Shown: in pieces, positions 46,484-54,805 of the stretch | Layout: each line of letters opens with the position of its first letter | Numbering within the stretch: position 1 is the stretch's first letter | Made by a program: the position numbers and the translations under genes | Assembly: GCA_902520725.1 (NCBI GenBank) | Contig: CABYPB010000004.1 | Location: 1-64,000 of the forward strand | Direction: 5' to 3' | DNA from: an uncultured SAR86 cluster bacterium | Lineage (GTDB): Bacteria; Pseudomonadota; Gammaproteobacteria; Magnimaribacterales; D2472 | DNA: 64,000 nt | Notes under the pieces: model-generated | Seen by the model: the letters and a program-made list of their open reading frames with translations, nothing else | Told to the model about the DNA's origin: nothing | The model's database searches: none

Positions 46484-47131
46484 TCAATTTAATATATCTT
46501 TAAATTTGTATATGTTTGGCTCTAGTCCGCCAACAATTTTAGATGAAAGTAATGCTCCGTAGGCAAATACATCTCTTGATAATGCTTCATGCATAAAATA
46601 GCTAGATCCATTCTTATTATAAAAAGTAATTTTATGAATTCCAAAAACATCTTCAACTCTATGAGAATTTACTTCTATATTTTTTATATTCTGATTTTCA
46701 TCCTCTAGTTTTATTAAATCTATTAACTCAACTGCGGTTCCTGAAGGCTTATCTATTTTTTGGACATGATGCGTTTCATCTATAATGCAATGCATTTTTT
46801 CCTCTAATTGGTTTAAAAATTTTGTGATAGATTCTTTAAGATTATTGATACCAGTACTCATATTTGCTGCTAACAAAATAGGTATTTCTTTGGATGCTTT
46901 TTTTATGATATTTAAATGGTCTTCACTAATTCCAGTTGTGCCAATTATTAAGGGTTTTTTATTATCAACACATTCATCAAGTATTTGCAAAGTTGAAATT
47001 GGGTTTGAAAAATCAATAACAACATCAGAATTTAAAAGATTATCTTTTGCAAACTCATTATTATCTTCAATAATTTTAAGTACTGCTTGTCCCATTTTGC
47101 CTGAAGCACCATTTACGTATATTTTATGCAT
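46484..47131 (-). CDS. dapB: 4-hydroxy-tetrahydrodipicolinate reductase, short form
   Basis: DapB reduces the cyclised aspartate-semialdehyde/pyruvate product in lysine and diaminopimelate synthesis. The 215-aa protein has the NAD(P)H loop VNGASGKMGQAV, the VIDFSNP motif, IIGTTG, and the catalytic segment DETHHVQKIDKPSGTA with the His pair and Lys. E. coli DapB is 273 aa. Most of the shortening is between the nucleotide loop and VIDFS, where only about 20 residues remain, plus trimming in the C-terminal half. It overlaps dnaJ by one base. In Pseudomonas it is followed by carA; here by rpsB. Confidence 0.92.
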   Translation of the reverse strand: MHKIYVNGASGKMGQAVLKIIEDNNEFAKDNLLNSDVVIDFSNPISTLQILDECVDNKKPLIIGTTGISEDHLNIIKKASKEIPILLAANMSTGINNLKESITKFLNQLEEKMHCIIDETHHVQKIDKPSGTAVELIDLIKLEDENQNIKNIEVNSHRVEDVFGIHKITFYNKNGSSYFMHEALSRDVFAYGALLSSKIVGGLEPNIYKFKDILN

Positions 47132-48231
47132 TAATCTTTAATCTTTGATATAGCATCTAGAAATGTTTCAGTACCTGGATAATTTTTAGATTGATTTAAT
47201 GAACTTGTAAAGTCGTTAAGAAGCTTTGACTGTTTTTTATCAAGGTTTGAAGGAGTTTCTACAATAACCCTGCACAAAATATCTCCTCTTCTTCGATCTC
47301 TAACAATTGATGCACCCTTGCCTTTAATTCTAAAAACTTTTCCAGTTTGAGTATTAGGAGGTATTTTTAAAGATATATTATTCTCAAGTGTTGGTATTTT
47401 AATAGAGCCTCCCACTACTGAAATTTCAAATGGTACAGGAGTTTCAATGTATAAATTTCTTCCATCTCTTTCAAATAAAGGGTTTTCACTTACTCTGATA
47501 GCTACGTATAAATCACCAGATTGACCCCCTTTCATCCACTCACCTTCTCCAGATAACCTTACCTTGTCACCATTATCGACGCCTGCAGGAATGTTAACTG
47601 AGAGAGTTTTGTTTTCTTTTATAGCTCCAATACCTCCACATGTTCTGCATTTATCTTTGATAACTTGTCCAGTCCCAGAGCATACAGAGCAAGTTTGTTG
47701 AACTGAAAAAAAACCTTGTTGCATTCTAACCTGACCCGTCCCATTACAATTTGAACATGTAACAGGACTTGTACCTTTTGCTGCACCAGTTCCATTACAA
47801 TCGTGACAAACTTTATGAGAAGGGATTTTAATTTTTTTTTGAATTCCTAAGACTGCGTCTTTTAAAGATAATTCTAAGTTATATTGAAGATCTGAGCCTC
47901 TTCTTTGCCTTCTAGATTGGGAGCGTGTTCCAAAAACATCACCAAATATATCTCCAAATATATCATTGATATTTACATCATTATAACTTTGGCCTCCTCC
48001 CATTCCCTCAACACCTGAATGTCCGAATTGATCATAAGCAGACTTTTTTTGAGAGTCTGAAAGAATGTCATAAGCCTCAGCAGCTTCTTTAAATTTTTCT
48101 GCTGCTTCTGGATTATCGGGATTTCTATCTGGATGATATTTCATTGCTTTCTTTTTGAAAGCTTTTTTTAATTCACCAGCTGAGGCATCTCGAGAGACTT
48201 CAAGAGTTTCATAGTAGTCTCTCTTCGACAT
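47131..48231 (-). CDS. dnaJ: Chaperone protein DnaJ
   Basis: Hsp40 co-chaperone of DnaK. The 366-aa protein has a J domain with HPD (in KYHPDRNPDN, near residue 33), a Gly-rich linker (GGGQSYNDVNINDIFG), and four CxxCxGxG zinc motifs (CHDCNGTG, CSNCNGTG, CSVCSGTG, CRTCGGIG). A C-terminal substrate-binding region follows. It lies 8 bases downstream of dnaK in the grpE-dnaK-dnaJ operon. Confidence 0.98.
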   Translation of the reverse strand: MSKRDYYETLEVSRDASAGELKKAFKKKAMKYHPDRNPDNPEAAEKFKEAAEAYDILSDSQKKSAYDQFGHSGVEGMGGGQSYNDVNINDIFGDIFGDVFGTRSQSRRQRRGSDLQYNLELSLKDAVLGIQKKIKIPSHKVCHDCNGTGAAKGTSPVTCSNCNGTGQVRMQQGFFSVQQTCSVCSGTGQVIKDKCRTCGGIGAIKENKTLSVNIPAGVDNGDKVRLSGEGEWMKGGQSGDLYVAIRVSENPLFERDGRNLYIETPVPFEISVVGGSIKIPTLENNISLKIPPNTQTGKVFRIKGKGASIVRDRRRGDILCRVIVETPSNLDKKQSKLLNDFTSSLNQSKNYPGTETFLDAISKIKD

Positions 48232-48239
48232 AGTCTAAT

Positions 48240-50156
48240 CTACTTTTCTTCTTCTTTTACTTCTTCAAATTCAGCATCGACGGTATTGTCTGAGGATTCT
48301 TCATTTTCAGGATTAGTTTCTGCTTGTCCTTCTGGTGCTTCTTGCTTATAAAGCTTTTGAGTCAGCGGAGTTAAAACATCATTTAAGCTTTTTGTCGATG
48401 ATTCAATCACTTCAATATTCTCTGACTTAATAGCCTCCTCTAAGGACACAACAGCATCTTCAACTTGTTTTTTTTCATCCTCAGATAGTTTATCTTCAGA
48501 TTCTTGAATAGTTTTTCTAGTTGCATGAACTAGCATGTCAGCATTATTTTTTGTTTTAACTAGCTCCTCGAATTTTTTATCATCTTCAGCATTTGCTTCT
48601 GCGTCTTTGACCATTTTTTCGATATCTTCGTCAGACAAGCCACTAGAAGCTTTTATAACAATGGATTGTTCTTTACCTGTATTTTTGTCTTTTGCAGAAA
48701 CATTAAGGATTCCGTTTGCATCCAGATCAAACGAGACTTCTATTTGAGGCATTCCTCTAGCTGCTGGTGGTATGTCAGTTAAGTTAAATTGTCCAAGCGA
48801 CTTATTTTGAGCAGCCTGTGTTCTTTCACCTTGAATGACGTGAACTGTAACAGCTGTTTGATTATCTTCTGCTGTTGAAAATACTTGAGATTTTTGAGTT
48901 GGAATCGTTGTATTTTTTTCGATCAATGGAGTTGATACTCCTCCAAGAGTTTCAATGCCCAGGGTTAGTGGTGTTACGTCTAACAATAATACATCTGTTG
49001 TGTCGCCAGATAGAACAGACCCTTGTATTGCAGCTCCAACAGCAACAGCTTCATCTGGATTTAGATCTTTTCTTGGATCTTTACCGAAAAACTCAGACAC
49101 TTTCTTTTGGACAAGAGGCATCCTAGTTTGTCCGCCAACTAAAAGTATTTCATTAATTTCGTTTTTCTCTAATTTTGCATCTTTTAAAGCTAATTTAAGT
49201 GGTTCTAGACTTTTATCAACTAAATCTTCAACAAGTGATTCAAGTTTTGCTCTTGTTATCTTATGTACAAAATGTTTTGGTCCAGAACTATCCGCAGTGA
49301 TATATGGAAGATTGACTTCTGTTTGTTCAGAAGAAGATAATTCAATTTTAGCTTTTTCAGCAGCTTCTTTTAACCTTTGAAGTGCTAGTGGATCACTTTT
49401 TAAGTCGAAGCCTGACTCTTCTTTAAATTTATCAACAAAATAATCTATTAATCTTAGGTCAAAGTCTTCTCCACCTAGGAATGTATCTCCGTTGGTAGAT
49501 AGAACTTCAAATTGATGCTCACCATCCACATCTGAAATTTCGATAATAGATATATCAAAAGTACCTCCGCCCAGATCATACACAGCAACAGTAGAATCTC
49601 CCTTGCTTTTATCTAGACCATAAGCGAGTGCAGCTGCAGTAGGCTCATTTATTATTCTTTTAACATCAAGGCCTGCAATCTTTCCGGCATCTTTTGTAGC
49701 TTGTCTTTGTGAATCATTGAAATAAGCAGGGACAGTAATAACTGCTTCTTTCACCTCATGACCTAAATAATCTTCAGCAGTTTTTTTCATTTTCTTAAGA
49801 ATTTCAGCTGCTACTTGAGGGGGTGCAAGTTTTTTATTTGAAGCTTCTACCCATGCATCTCCATTATCAGCTTTAATGATTTTGTATGGGACCATGTCAG
49901 CATCCTTGCTAACAACTTCATCATCAAATGTTCTTCCAATTAGCCTTTTGATAGCATATAAAGTATTTTCAGGATTTGTAACAGCCTGCCTTTTAGCTGG
50001 TAATCCCACTAAAACTTCATCGGTTTCAGTATATGCAATAACAGATGGAGTAGTTCTTCCACCCTCTGCATTTTCAATAACTTTTTGTTGTTGGCCTTCA
50101 ACAACAGCAACGCAGCTGTTTGTTGTCCCTAAATCAATCCCTATTATTTTTGACAT
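48240..50156 (-). CDS. dnaK: Chaperone protein DnaK (Hsp70)
   Basis: ATP-dependent folding chaperone, 638 aa as in E. coli. It begins with [18 protein letters not shown]. The ATPase domain has [17 protein letters not shown] and [14 protein letters not shown], followed by the linker [19 protein letters not shown], the beta substrate-binding domain and a helical lid. The acidic end terminates in [12 protein letters not shown]. It is controlled from the sigma-32 promoter before grpE. Confidence 0.98.
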   Translation of the reverse strand: MSKIIGIDLGTTNSCVAVVEGQQQKVIENAEGGRTTPSVIAYTETDEVLVGLPAKRQAVTNPENTLYAIKRLIGRTFDDEVVSKDADMVPYKIIKADNGDAWVEASNKKLAPPQVAAEILKKMKKTAEDYLGHEVKEAVITVPAYFNDSQRQATKDAGKIAGLDVKRIINEPTAAALAYGLDKSKGDSTVAVYDLGGGTFDISIIEISDVDGEHQFEVLSTNGDTFLGGEDFDLRLIDYFVDKFKEESGFDLKSDPLALQRLKEAAEKAKIELSSSEQTEVNLPYITADSSGPKHFVHKITRAKLESLVEDLVDKSLEPLKLALKDAKLEKNEINEILLVGGQTRMPLVQKKVSEFFGKDPRKDLNPDEAVAVGAAIQGSVLSGDTTDVLLLDVTPLTLGIETLGGVSTPLIEKNTTIPTQKSQVFSTAEDNQTAVTVHVIQGERTQAAQNKSLGQFNLTDIPPAARGMPQIEVSFDLDANGILNVSAKDKNTGKEQSIVIKASSGLSDEDIEKMVKDAEANAEDDKKFEELVKTKNNADMLVHATRKTIQESEDKLSEDEKKQVEDAVVSLEEAIKSENIEVIESSTKSLNDVLTPLTQKLYKQEAPEGQAETNPENEESSDNTVDAEFEEVKEEEK

Positions 50157-50168
50157 ATTTTTTTTCCT

Positions 50169-50729
50169 CTAATTTTTTATTACTGTTACTCTAGCTGGTC
50201 TTAAGACTCTAGAGTGAAGCTCCCATCCTCTTTGGAATATATTTCCGACAAAACCATCTTTTTTGGATTTATCTTTTTCCATTGAAACAGCTTCATGTTT
50301 TTCTGGATTAAATTGTTCATTATCCGGATAGATGGGTACCATTCCGAATTTATCAAGTGTGGATTCAAAAGATTTTAAAGTTAATTCAATTCCTTCCTGG
50401 TCCTCTTTTGTAGCATCTTTTGATAAATTAGTTAATGCACTTTCTAAATTATCAATTATTGGTAATAGTTCAGATAGTAATTTTTCAACACCGTATTTAT
50501 GGGCTTTTTCTACTTCATTAAGTGTTCTTTTGAGAGCATTATCAAGATCTGCATTGGACCTTAAGAGCTGTTTTTCAAGCTCTTCATGTTTATCAAACAG
50601 TTCTTCATAAGACGGAGTTTCGTTTGACTCTGATGCAGATGAATCCTCAGATTTATTGTCTTCATTTGAATCTTTTTCAACAATATTTTCATCAATTTCA
50701 TCAACAACTGATTTATCTTTTTTATTCAT
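50169..50729 (-). CDS. grpE: Nucleotide exchange factor GrpE
   Basis: GrpE releases ADP from DnaK and acts as a thermosensor. The 186-aa protein has an acidic, disordered N-terminus (about 1-45), a long coiled coil (about 45-90) and the C-terminal beta domain with NPEKHEAVSM and GNIFQRGWELHSRVLRPARVTV. It is the first gene after the heat-shock promoter. recN, which separates fur and grpE in Pseudomonas, is missing. Confidence 0.96.
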   Translation of the reverse strand: MNKKDKSVVDEIDENIVEKDSNEDNKSEDSSASESNETPSYEELFDKHEELEKQLLRSNADLDNALKRTLNEVEKAHKYGVEKLLSELLPIIDNLESALTNLSKDATKEDQEGIELTLKSFESTLDKFGMVPIYPDNEQFNPEKHEAVSMEKDKSKKDGFVGNIFQRGWELHSRVLRPARVTVIKN

Positions 50730-50752
50730 AATTAAACCCCATTACAGAGCTT

Positions 50753-50782
50753 ATATTGGGATTTATAACGTCAGTTCAAGGG
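50753..50782 (-). promoter_or_regulatory. Sigma-32 (heat-shock) promoter of grpE-dnaK-dnaJ
   Basis: On the minus strand ACCCTTGAA (-35, CTTGAA at 50775-50780) is followed after exactly 14 bases by CCCAATAT (-10, 50753-50760). The consensus for RpoH promoters is CTTGAA, 13-17 bases, CCCCATNT. Transcription would begin near 50746, about 17 bases before the grpE ATG. The match to both hexamer regions and the position directly before a chaperone operon make this a confident call. Confidence 0.8.
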
Positions 50783-50799
50783 TAGAACTAGATAATTAT

Positions 50800-51210
50800 T
50801 TATTTCTTCCTGACGTGCAAAACAAGGTTATGATCAACTAATTGATAGCCTGATTCATCAGCTATCTTATTTAATCTATCCATGAGCTCAACATCTTTAA
50901 ATTCGAGAACTTTTCCTGTTTCTACATCGACCATATGCTCATGTTGTTCTTCTATGACTTCATATACCGCATGACTACCTTCAAAATGGTGTTTTTTAAC
51001 CATTCCTGCAGATTCAAATTGTGTTAAAACTCTATATACAGATGCTAAGCCAATATTCTCACCTTTATTTAGAAGCTCTTTATAAATATCCTCAGCGCTA
51101 AAATGCGCTTCTTCTTGTATAGCTGTAGATTCAAGAATTTCCATAATTTTAATTCTTGGTAGGGTCGCTTTTAAACCAGCCTTTTTTAGTTCTGTGTTCT
51201 GTTTATTCAT
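50800..51210 (-). CDS. fur: Ferric uptake regulator Fur
   Basis: Iron-responsive repressor, 136 aa. The winged helix contains LKATLPRIKIMEIL and GLASVYRVLTQFESAGMV; the metal-sensing region includes HFEGSHAVYEV and EEQHEHMVDVETGKVLEF. It ends like Pseudomonas Fur (LVDHNLVLHVRKK) and so lacks the C-terminal Cys pair of E. coli Fur. The Cys that follows MV in Pseudomonas (MVCVDTG) is Asp here, so the protein has no Cys at all. It is divergent from bamE, a conserved pairing. Confidence 0.95.
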   Translation of the reverse strand: MNKQNTELKKAGLKATLPRIKIMEILESTAIQEEAHFSAEDIYKELLNKGENIGLASVYRVLTQFESAGMVKKHHFEGSHAVYEVIEEQHEHMVDVETGKVLEFKDVELMDRLNKIADESGYQLVDHNLVLHVRKK

Positions 51211-51217
51211 ATGGTAT

Positions 51218-51246
51218 ATAGTACATGTTTTTAATTATGATGCTAA
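51218..51246 (-). promoter_or_regulatory. Promoter of fur, very close to the start codon
   Basis: On the minus strand TTAGCA (51241-51246) and TACTAT (51218-51223) are separated by 17 bases, each matching four of six consensus positions. The -10 ends 7 bases before the fur ATG, so transcription would begin at or next to the start codon. Confidence 0.45.
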
Positions 51247-51252
51247 TGCTTG

Positions 51253-51281
51253 GCGACATAAAATTTGTAACAAAGTATAAT
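51253..51281 (+). promoter_or_regulatory. Promoter of bamE, very close to the start codon
   Basis: GCGACA (51253-51258, four of six) and a perfect TATAAT (51276-51281) are separated by 17 bases. Only 10 bases lie between the -10 and the bamE ATG, so the leader would be about 4 nt. No Shine-Dalgarno sequence is present. Confidence 0.55.
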
Positions 51282-51291
51282 AGATTTATAT

Positions 51292-51642
51292 ATGAAAAAT
51301 AATAACAAGTTGATTCAATTTAAATCATTTATTTCAATTCTTGTTTTAATGATTTTTGTTTCATGCACCTCACTATCACCATATAAAGTTCCTGTTCTTC
51401 AGGGAAACATTTTTGAAGAAGAGGATATTGAAAAATTATCAGAAGGTTTAACTAAAGATCAGGTGCAGTTCATTTTTGGAACGGCTCTTGTTAAAGACCC
51501 TTTCCATCCAAATAGATGGGATTACTACTATTCAATCAAAGTGGGCACTGAGTTACTTAACGAAAGCAAGCTATCAATTTCATTTAATGATGATCAGCTT
51601 GTAGACAGCTGGATAATTGAAAAGGTAGAAGATTCAAACTAA
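51292..51642 (+). CDS. bamE: Outer membrane protein assembly factor BamE (SmpA/OmlA)
   Basis: Small lipoprotein of the BAM complex. The 116-aa precursor has a lipoprotein signal peptide with Cys at about residue 25 (IFVSC; Phe at -3 is slightly atypical). The SmpA/OmlA domain follows: VLQGNIFEEEDIEKLSEGLTK, then DQVQFIFGTALVKDPFHPNRWDYYY. It is divergent from fur and its stop overlaps the convergent ratA stop by 4 bases. Confidence 0.93.
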   Translation: MKNNNKLIQFKSFISILVLMIFVSCTSLSPYKVPVLQGNIFEEEDIEKLSEGLTKDQVQFIFGTALVKDPFHPNRWDYYYSIKVGTELLNESKLSISFNDDQLVDSWIIEKVEDSN

Positions 51643-52073
51643 CTTTCTGTAAAAGTTTCAAGCCTCTTTATGAATGCTTCCATAGCAGCTTCAATAAACA
51701 CATTAATAACTCGATCTGGCAATAAGTTATCCAATAGAAACGGAAGTTTAAATTCTGCGTCAAATCTGATTTCAGTGAGGTCTTTTTCTTTGCTCATTAA
51801 AGTCCACTCTCCATCAAAATATTCAAAAGGTCCTTCTATTTGTTGAATCTTAATAGAGTTATCTTCTAAAATATTTTTTGATTTAATAGAATAACTTCTT
51901 AGCATAAAATCAAATTTAAGTTCTCCAATTTCAAATTCATTATTTTTTTCAATTAGATCAGCACTTATGCATCCAGGTATAAAATTTACATAGTTTTTAA
52001 AGTTTGTTATTTCTTTATATGCAAAATTTTTTTCTACTTTTATAAATCTTGTAAGTGTGAAATTTCTTTTCAC
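51639..52073 (-). CDS. ratA: RatA/PasT-type SRPBCC (START-like) protein
   Basis: A 144-aa polyketide cyclase/START-fold protein. The segment KNFAYKEITNFKNYVNFIPGCISADLIEK and the ending FKLPFLLDNLLPDRVINVFIEAAMEAFIKR fit the family that includes E. coli RatA and yeast Coq10. RatA was described as an inhibitor of 70S formation, while Coq10 relatives bind ubiquinone; which applies here is open. In the family's usual locus ratB is adjacent; it is missing. Confidence 0.88.
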   Translation of the reverse strand: MKRNFTLTRFIKVEKNFAYKEITNFKNYVNFIPGCISADLIEKNNEFEIGELKFDFMLRSYSIKSKNILEDNSIKIQQIEGPFEYFDGEWTLMSKEKDLTEIRFDAEFKLPFLLDNLLPDRVINVFIEAAMEAFIKRLETFTES

Positions 52074-52077
52074 TTTT

Positions 52078-53421
52078 TTATAGAACTTGGGATATAAATA
52101 TTAATGCGACGCTTGCTGGTGCAATAAATTTAATAAAAAATCTCCATAACTTATATATAACAGGATTTACATATCCAACTTCATTGATAATCAAATCTTT
52201 TTTTACAAACCAGCCAACAAAAATTGCAATCATCATTCCACCTAATGGAAGGAGTATCTGGTTAGCTATAAAATCCATTGAATCTAAAAAGTTTCTACCA
52301 GGTGTCAAATTAAAGTCTGATAAAACATTGAAACTCAATGCGGTTCCTAATCCAAGTGACCATGCAAAAAATGAAATTGCGAAAGCAGAACTCTTTCTAG
52401 ATAAGTAGCCTTCTTCTGATAAGTAGGCAACACCTGGTTCTAATAAAGAAATTGAAGAACTTAAGGCGGCGATAGACAGAAGAACAAAAAAGATAGGTCC
52501 AATTAATTGGCCAAACTGCATTTGATTAAAGGCCGATAACATTGAAACAAAAACCAAACCTGGTCCACTATTTGGCTCCAAATTAAAGGCAAATATTATT
52601 GGAAATATTGCTAACCCTGCAAGCATTGCAACAAGTGTATCTAAAGACGCGACAGTAAATGAAGTAGGAACTACTTTTTGATCTTTTGGCATATACGCGC
52701 CGTATGCCATTATAGAACCCATTCCAAGACTTAAACTAAAGAACGCTTGGCCCATAGCACTTAAAAATGTTTCTGAGGTTACATTTGAAAAATCAGGAGC
52801 AAATAAAAAATTTAATGCCTTAGTAAAAGCTCCATTAAACATTGCATATGTAACCATAAATATTAGAAGAAATCCTAACATTGGCATCAAGATTTTTACC
52901 ATTCGGCCAATACCATTTTTAACACCAGCAGATACAATTAAAAAAGTAAGCAGCATAAAAACTGTATGCCAAAATATTAGATTTAATGGTGACTCAATGA
53001 CAGCTCCAAATTGTTGTGAGGAACTAAGAATTTCACTTGAGGTTGCTGAAATAAAGATGTAATTTAAACAGATGCCAGCAATGACGCTATAAAAAGATAA
53101 AATTAAAATTCCGGCTGTAATACCACTCCATCCGACGAGCTTCCATAAATGTGTGCTATTTGAATCTAAAGCAGTTTTTTTCATAGCATTAATTGGACTA
53201 TTACCTGCTCTTCTGCCAATTATTATTTCACTTATCATGATTGGAACTCCAATAATGACGATGCAAAGCAAATATATTAGAACAAAAGCTCCACCGCCAT
53301 TAGTGCCTGCTTTATATGGAAAACCCCATATATTGCCTAATCCTACAGCCGAACCTGTGGCTGCAAGAATAAAAGTCCATTTTCCAATCCAAGCGCCATG
53401 AGATTTAAGTTGTTTTTCCAT
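52078..53421 (-). CDS. Sodium-dependent transporter, neurotransmitter:sodium symporter (NSS) family
   Basis: A 447-aa inner-membrane protein with about 11 hydrophobic segments. The N-terminal ATGSAVGLGNIWGFPYKAG is the Na+/substrate-binding unwound region of TM1 in LeuT-type carriers. GGGAFVLIYL and later LSLGMGSIMAYGAYM (TM6 region) also fit. Bacterial members import amino acids such as tryptophan, tyrosine or leucine; the substrate here cannot be told. It lies between ratA and smpB, which are close neighbours in Pseudomonas, so it looks inserted. Confidence 0.9.
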   Translation of the reverse strand: MEKQLKSHGAWIGKWTFILAATGSAVGLGNIWGFPYKAGTNGGGAFVLIYLLCIVIIGVPIMISEIIIGRRAGNSPINAMKKTALDSNSTHLWKLVGWSGITAGILILSFYSVIAGICLNYIFISATSSEILSSSQQFGAVIESPLNLIFWHTVFMLLTFLIVSAGVKNGIGRMVKILMPMLGFLLIFMVTYAMFNGAFTKALNFLFAPDFSNVTSETFLSAMGQAFFSLSLGMGSIMAYGAYMPKDQKVVPTSFTVASLDTLVAMLAGLAIFPIIFAFNLEPNSGPGLVFVSMLSAFNQMQFGQLIGPIFFVLLSIAALSSSISLLEPGVAYLSEEGYLSRKSSAFAISFFAWSLGLGTALSFNVLSDFNLTPGRNFLDSMDFIANQILLPLGGMMIAIFVGWFVKKDLIINEVGYVNPVIYKLWRFFIKFIAPASVALIFISQVL

Positions 53422-53426
53422 TGTGT

Positions 53427-53888
53427 TTATAAGTATGGGTTACTATAGGGATTAATCCAATAACCTATTGATATTAAAAAAGATATGCATACAAGTAAAG
53501 TTAGAAGTTTTCTAAATTTTTGATAATCAATGTCTTTTTTTTCAAAATCTTCTGTTGATTTTTCAAAAATATAAAAGCAATAAAAACTAATTATAGATAA
53601 TGATAGAGAAACTAAAATCATTTTGAAGTAAGTTAGCAAAAGTATTGAACATCCCAACAAGCTAAATCCTATACCAATAGATAAATTCAACTTTTGATTT
53701 TTTTGATTATCTCTCCAGCCCCAGGCAAATCCTCCTAAAAAGGTAATAATTATTGCGCCATATGCTAATTGGAAGACAATAAAAGTTTTACTAATCTCTC
53801 CTCCAATTATCCAAGGTAAAAGTGAAAAAGTTGCAAAAGGTAGAAATCCTATGTAACCGTATGTTGATTTGATATTAGTTATATTCAA
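53427..53888 (-). CDS. DUF3429-like integral membrane protein
   Basis: A 153-aa protein with about five hydrophobic segments. The N-terminal YGYIGFLPFATFSLLPWI, the GAIIITFLGGFAWGW motif and the C-terminal FRKLLTLLVC resemble DUF3429 proteins, which have no established role. The gene is 5 bases upstream of the sodium transporter gene and probably co-transcribed with it; it diverges from smpB. Confidence 0.7.
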   Translation of the reverse strand: MNITNIKSTYGYIGFLPFATFSLLPWIIGGEISKTFIVFQLAYGAIIITFLGGFAWGWRDNQKNQKLNLSIGIGFSLLGCSILLLTYFKMILVSLSLSIISFYCFYIFEKSTEDFEKKDIDYQKFRKLLTLLVCISFLISIGYWINPYSNPYL

Positions 53889-53906
53889 TTTTATGTTCTA
53901 AAAATA

Positions 53907-53934
53907 TTGCACTTAGTTTGTCAAAATACATAAT
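53907..53934 (+). promoter_or_regulatory. Possible promoter of smpB next to the start codon
   Basis: TTGCAC (53907-53912) and CATAAT (53929-53934, five of six) are 16 bases apart. The -10 ends only 5 bases before the smpB ATG, which would give a leaderless transcript. The -35 is weak (three of six), so confidence is moderate to low. Confidence 0.4.
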
Positions 53935-53939
53935 AAAGC

Positions 53940-54431
53940 ATGTCTAAAGATAAACCTGCATTAATTGTAAAGAATAAATCAGCTTCACGAAACTATGTTT
54001 TGGGCGATTCTTTTCAAGCAGGAATTGTTTTAGAAGGCTGGGAAGTAAAATCACTTAGAAATGGAAAAATAGATGTAAAAAATAGCTATGTTACATTTAA
54101 GAACGATGAGGCCTGGTTACTTGGAGTAAAAATTGATCCTCCCAGATCTCTGAAAGATTTTGATATAGATCCTTTGAGAACAAGAAAATTACTTTTAAAA
54201 AAAAGGGAGATATCAGAACTGCAGAAATTAAAAAATGAAAAAAGTTTAACAATAATTATGACTTCAATGTATTGGAAAGAGAATTACATTAAGTGTGATA
54301 TAGCTACGGGAAAAGGAAAAAAAATGCGTGATCAGAGACAGGATATCAAAAAAAGGGATTGGGAAAGAGATCAAGGAAGAATTCTAAAGAATGCGAAATA
54401 CAACGCCAACCCTTCAAAAAAAATTAAGTAA
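53940..54431 (+). CDS. smpB: SsrA-binding protein SmpB
   Basis: SmpB carries tmRNA to stalled ribosomes. The 163-aa protein has the beta-barrel core with SASRNYVLGDSFQAGIVLEGWEVKSLRNGK and the C-terminal basic tail containing GKGKKMRDQRQDIKKRDWERDQGR, which folds as a helix in the mRNA channel. Its RNA partner ssrA follows 26 bases downstream, a common gammaproteobacterial linkage. The ssrA promoter overlaps the end of this gene. Confidence 0.97.
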   Translation: MSKDKPALIVKNKSASRNYVLGDSFQAGIVLEGWEVKSLRNGKIDVKNSYVTFKNDEAWLLGVKIDPPRSLKDFDIDPLRTRKLLLKKREISELQKLKNEKSLTIIMTSMYWKENYIKCDIATGKGKKMRDQRQDIKKRDWERDQGRILKNAKYNANPSKKIK

Positions 54432-54436
54432 TGCTG

Positions 54437-54442
54437 TATAAT
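54437..54442 (+). promoter_or_regulatory. -10 element of the tmRNA gene
   Basis: A perfect TATAAT lies just after the smpB stop codon and 15 bases before the mature tmRNA 5' end. The matching -35 would fall in the last codons of smpB; TTCAAA at 18-base spacing is the best candidate and is weak. The precursor 5' leader would be removed by RNase P. Confidence 0.5.
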
Positions 54443-54457
54443 TCACCTCCTTGTGAT

Positions 54458-54805
54458 GGGGGCGAATAGGGTTCGACGTTTCTACTGGACTCCAAAGCGC
54501 ATGCCAAGATTGTGGTAATTCTTGTAAAACATACTACAAAAAATTTAGTTGCAAATAACGACAACTACGCTTTAGCAGCTTAATGCTAACCGATGCCAGA
54601 ATTGACTATGGTTTAAAGCATCGGCAAATTACATAGTCTAGCCAAGCTGTGTTGCTTGGACACAGTTTGGTTAAATTAATCAAGCTCGCTTTTCCACCCT
54701 GCTCCTCGGGTCGTAAAAGTTAAAAAGCCAATTGGGTGAGCTAAGCATGTAGAAGTTAGGCTGAAGGATTAGCGGACGCGGGTTCAATTCCCGCCGCCTC
54801 CACCA
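54458..54805 (+). ncRNA. ssrA: Transfer-messenger RNA (tmRNA, SsrA)
   Basis: One-piece tmRNA of 348 nt that frees stalled ribosomes and tags the peptide. The 5' end GGGGGCGAATAGGGTTCGACG and the 3' end with TTCAATTCCCGCCGCCTCCACCA form the tRNA-like domain (GGGGGC pairs with GCCTCC, one G:U), and CCA is encoded. The tag reading frame runs from GCA at 54551 to TAA at 54583 and encodes ANNDNYALAA, close to E. coli ANDENYALAA. The pseudoknot region downstream is present but was not folded in detail. Linked to smpB. Confidence 0.97.

Noticed and set aside
48535-50172. Plus-strand open frames opposite dnaK, one of 141 codons
   Set aside because: Low-complexity Ser/Phe-rich translations are typical of the reverse complement of an AT-rich coding frame; dnaK is intact.
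51218-51260. Possible Fur box in the fur-bamE gap
   Set aside because: The segment around GATGCTAATGC matches the GATAATGATAATCATTATC consensus only partly and is not a clear inverted repeat.
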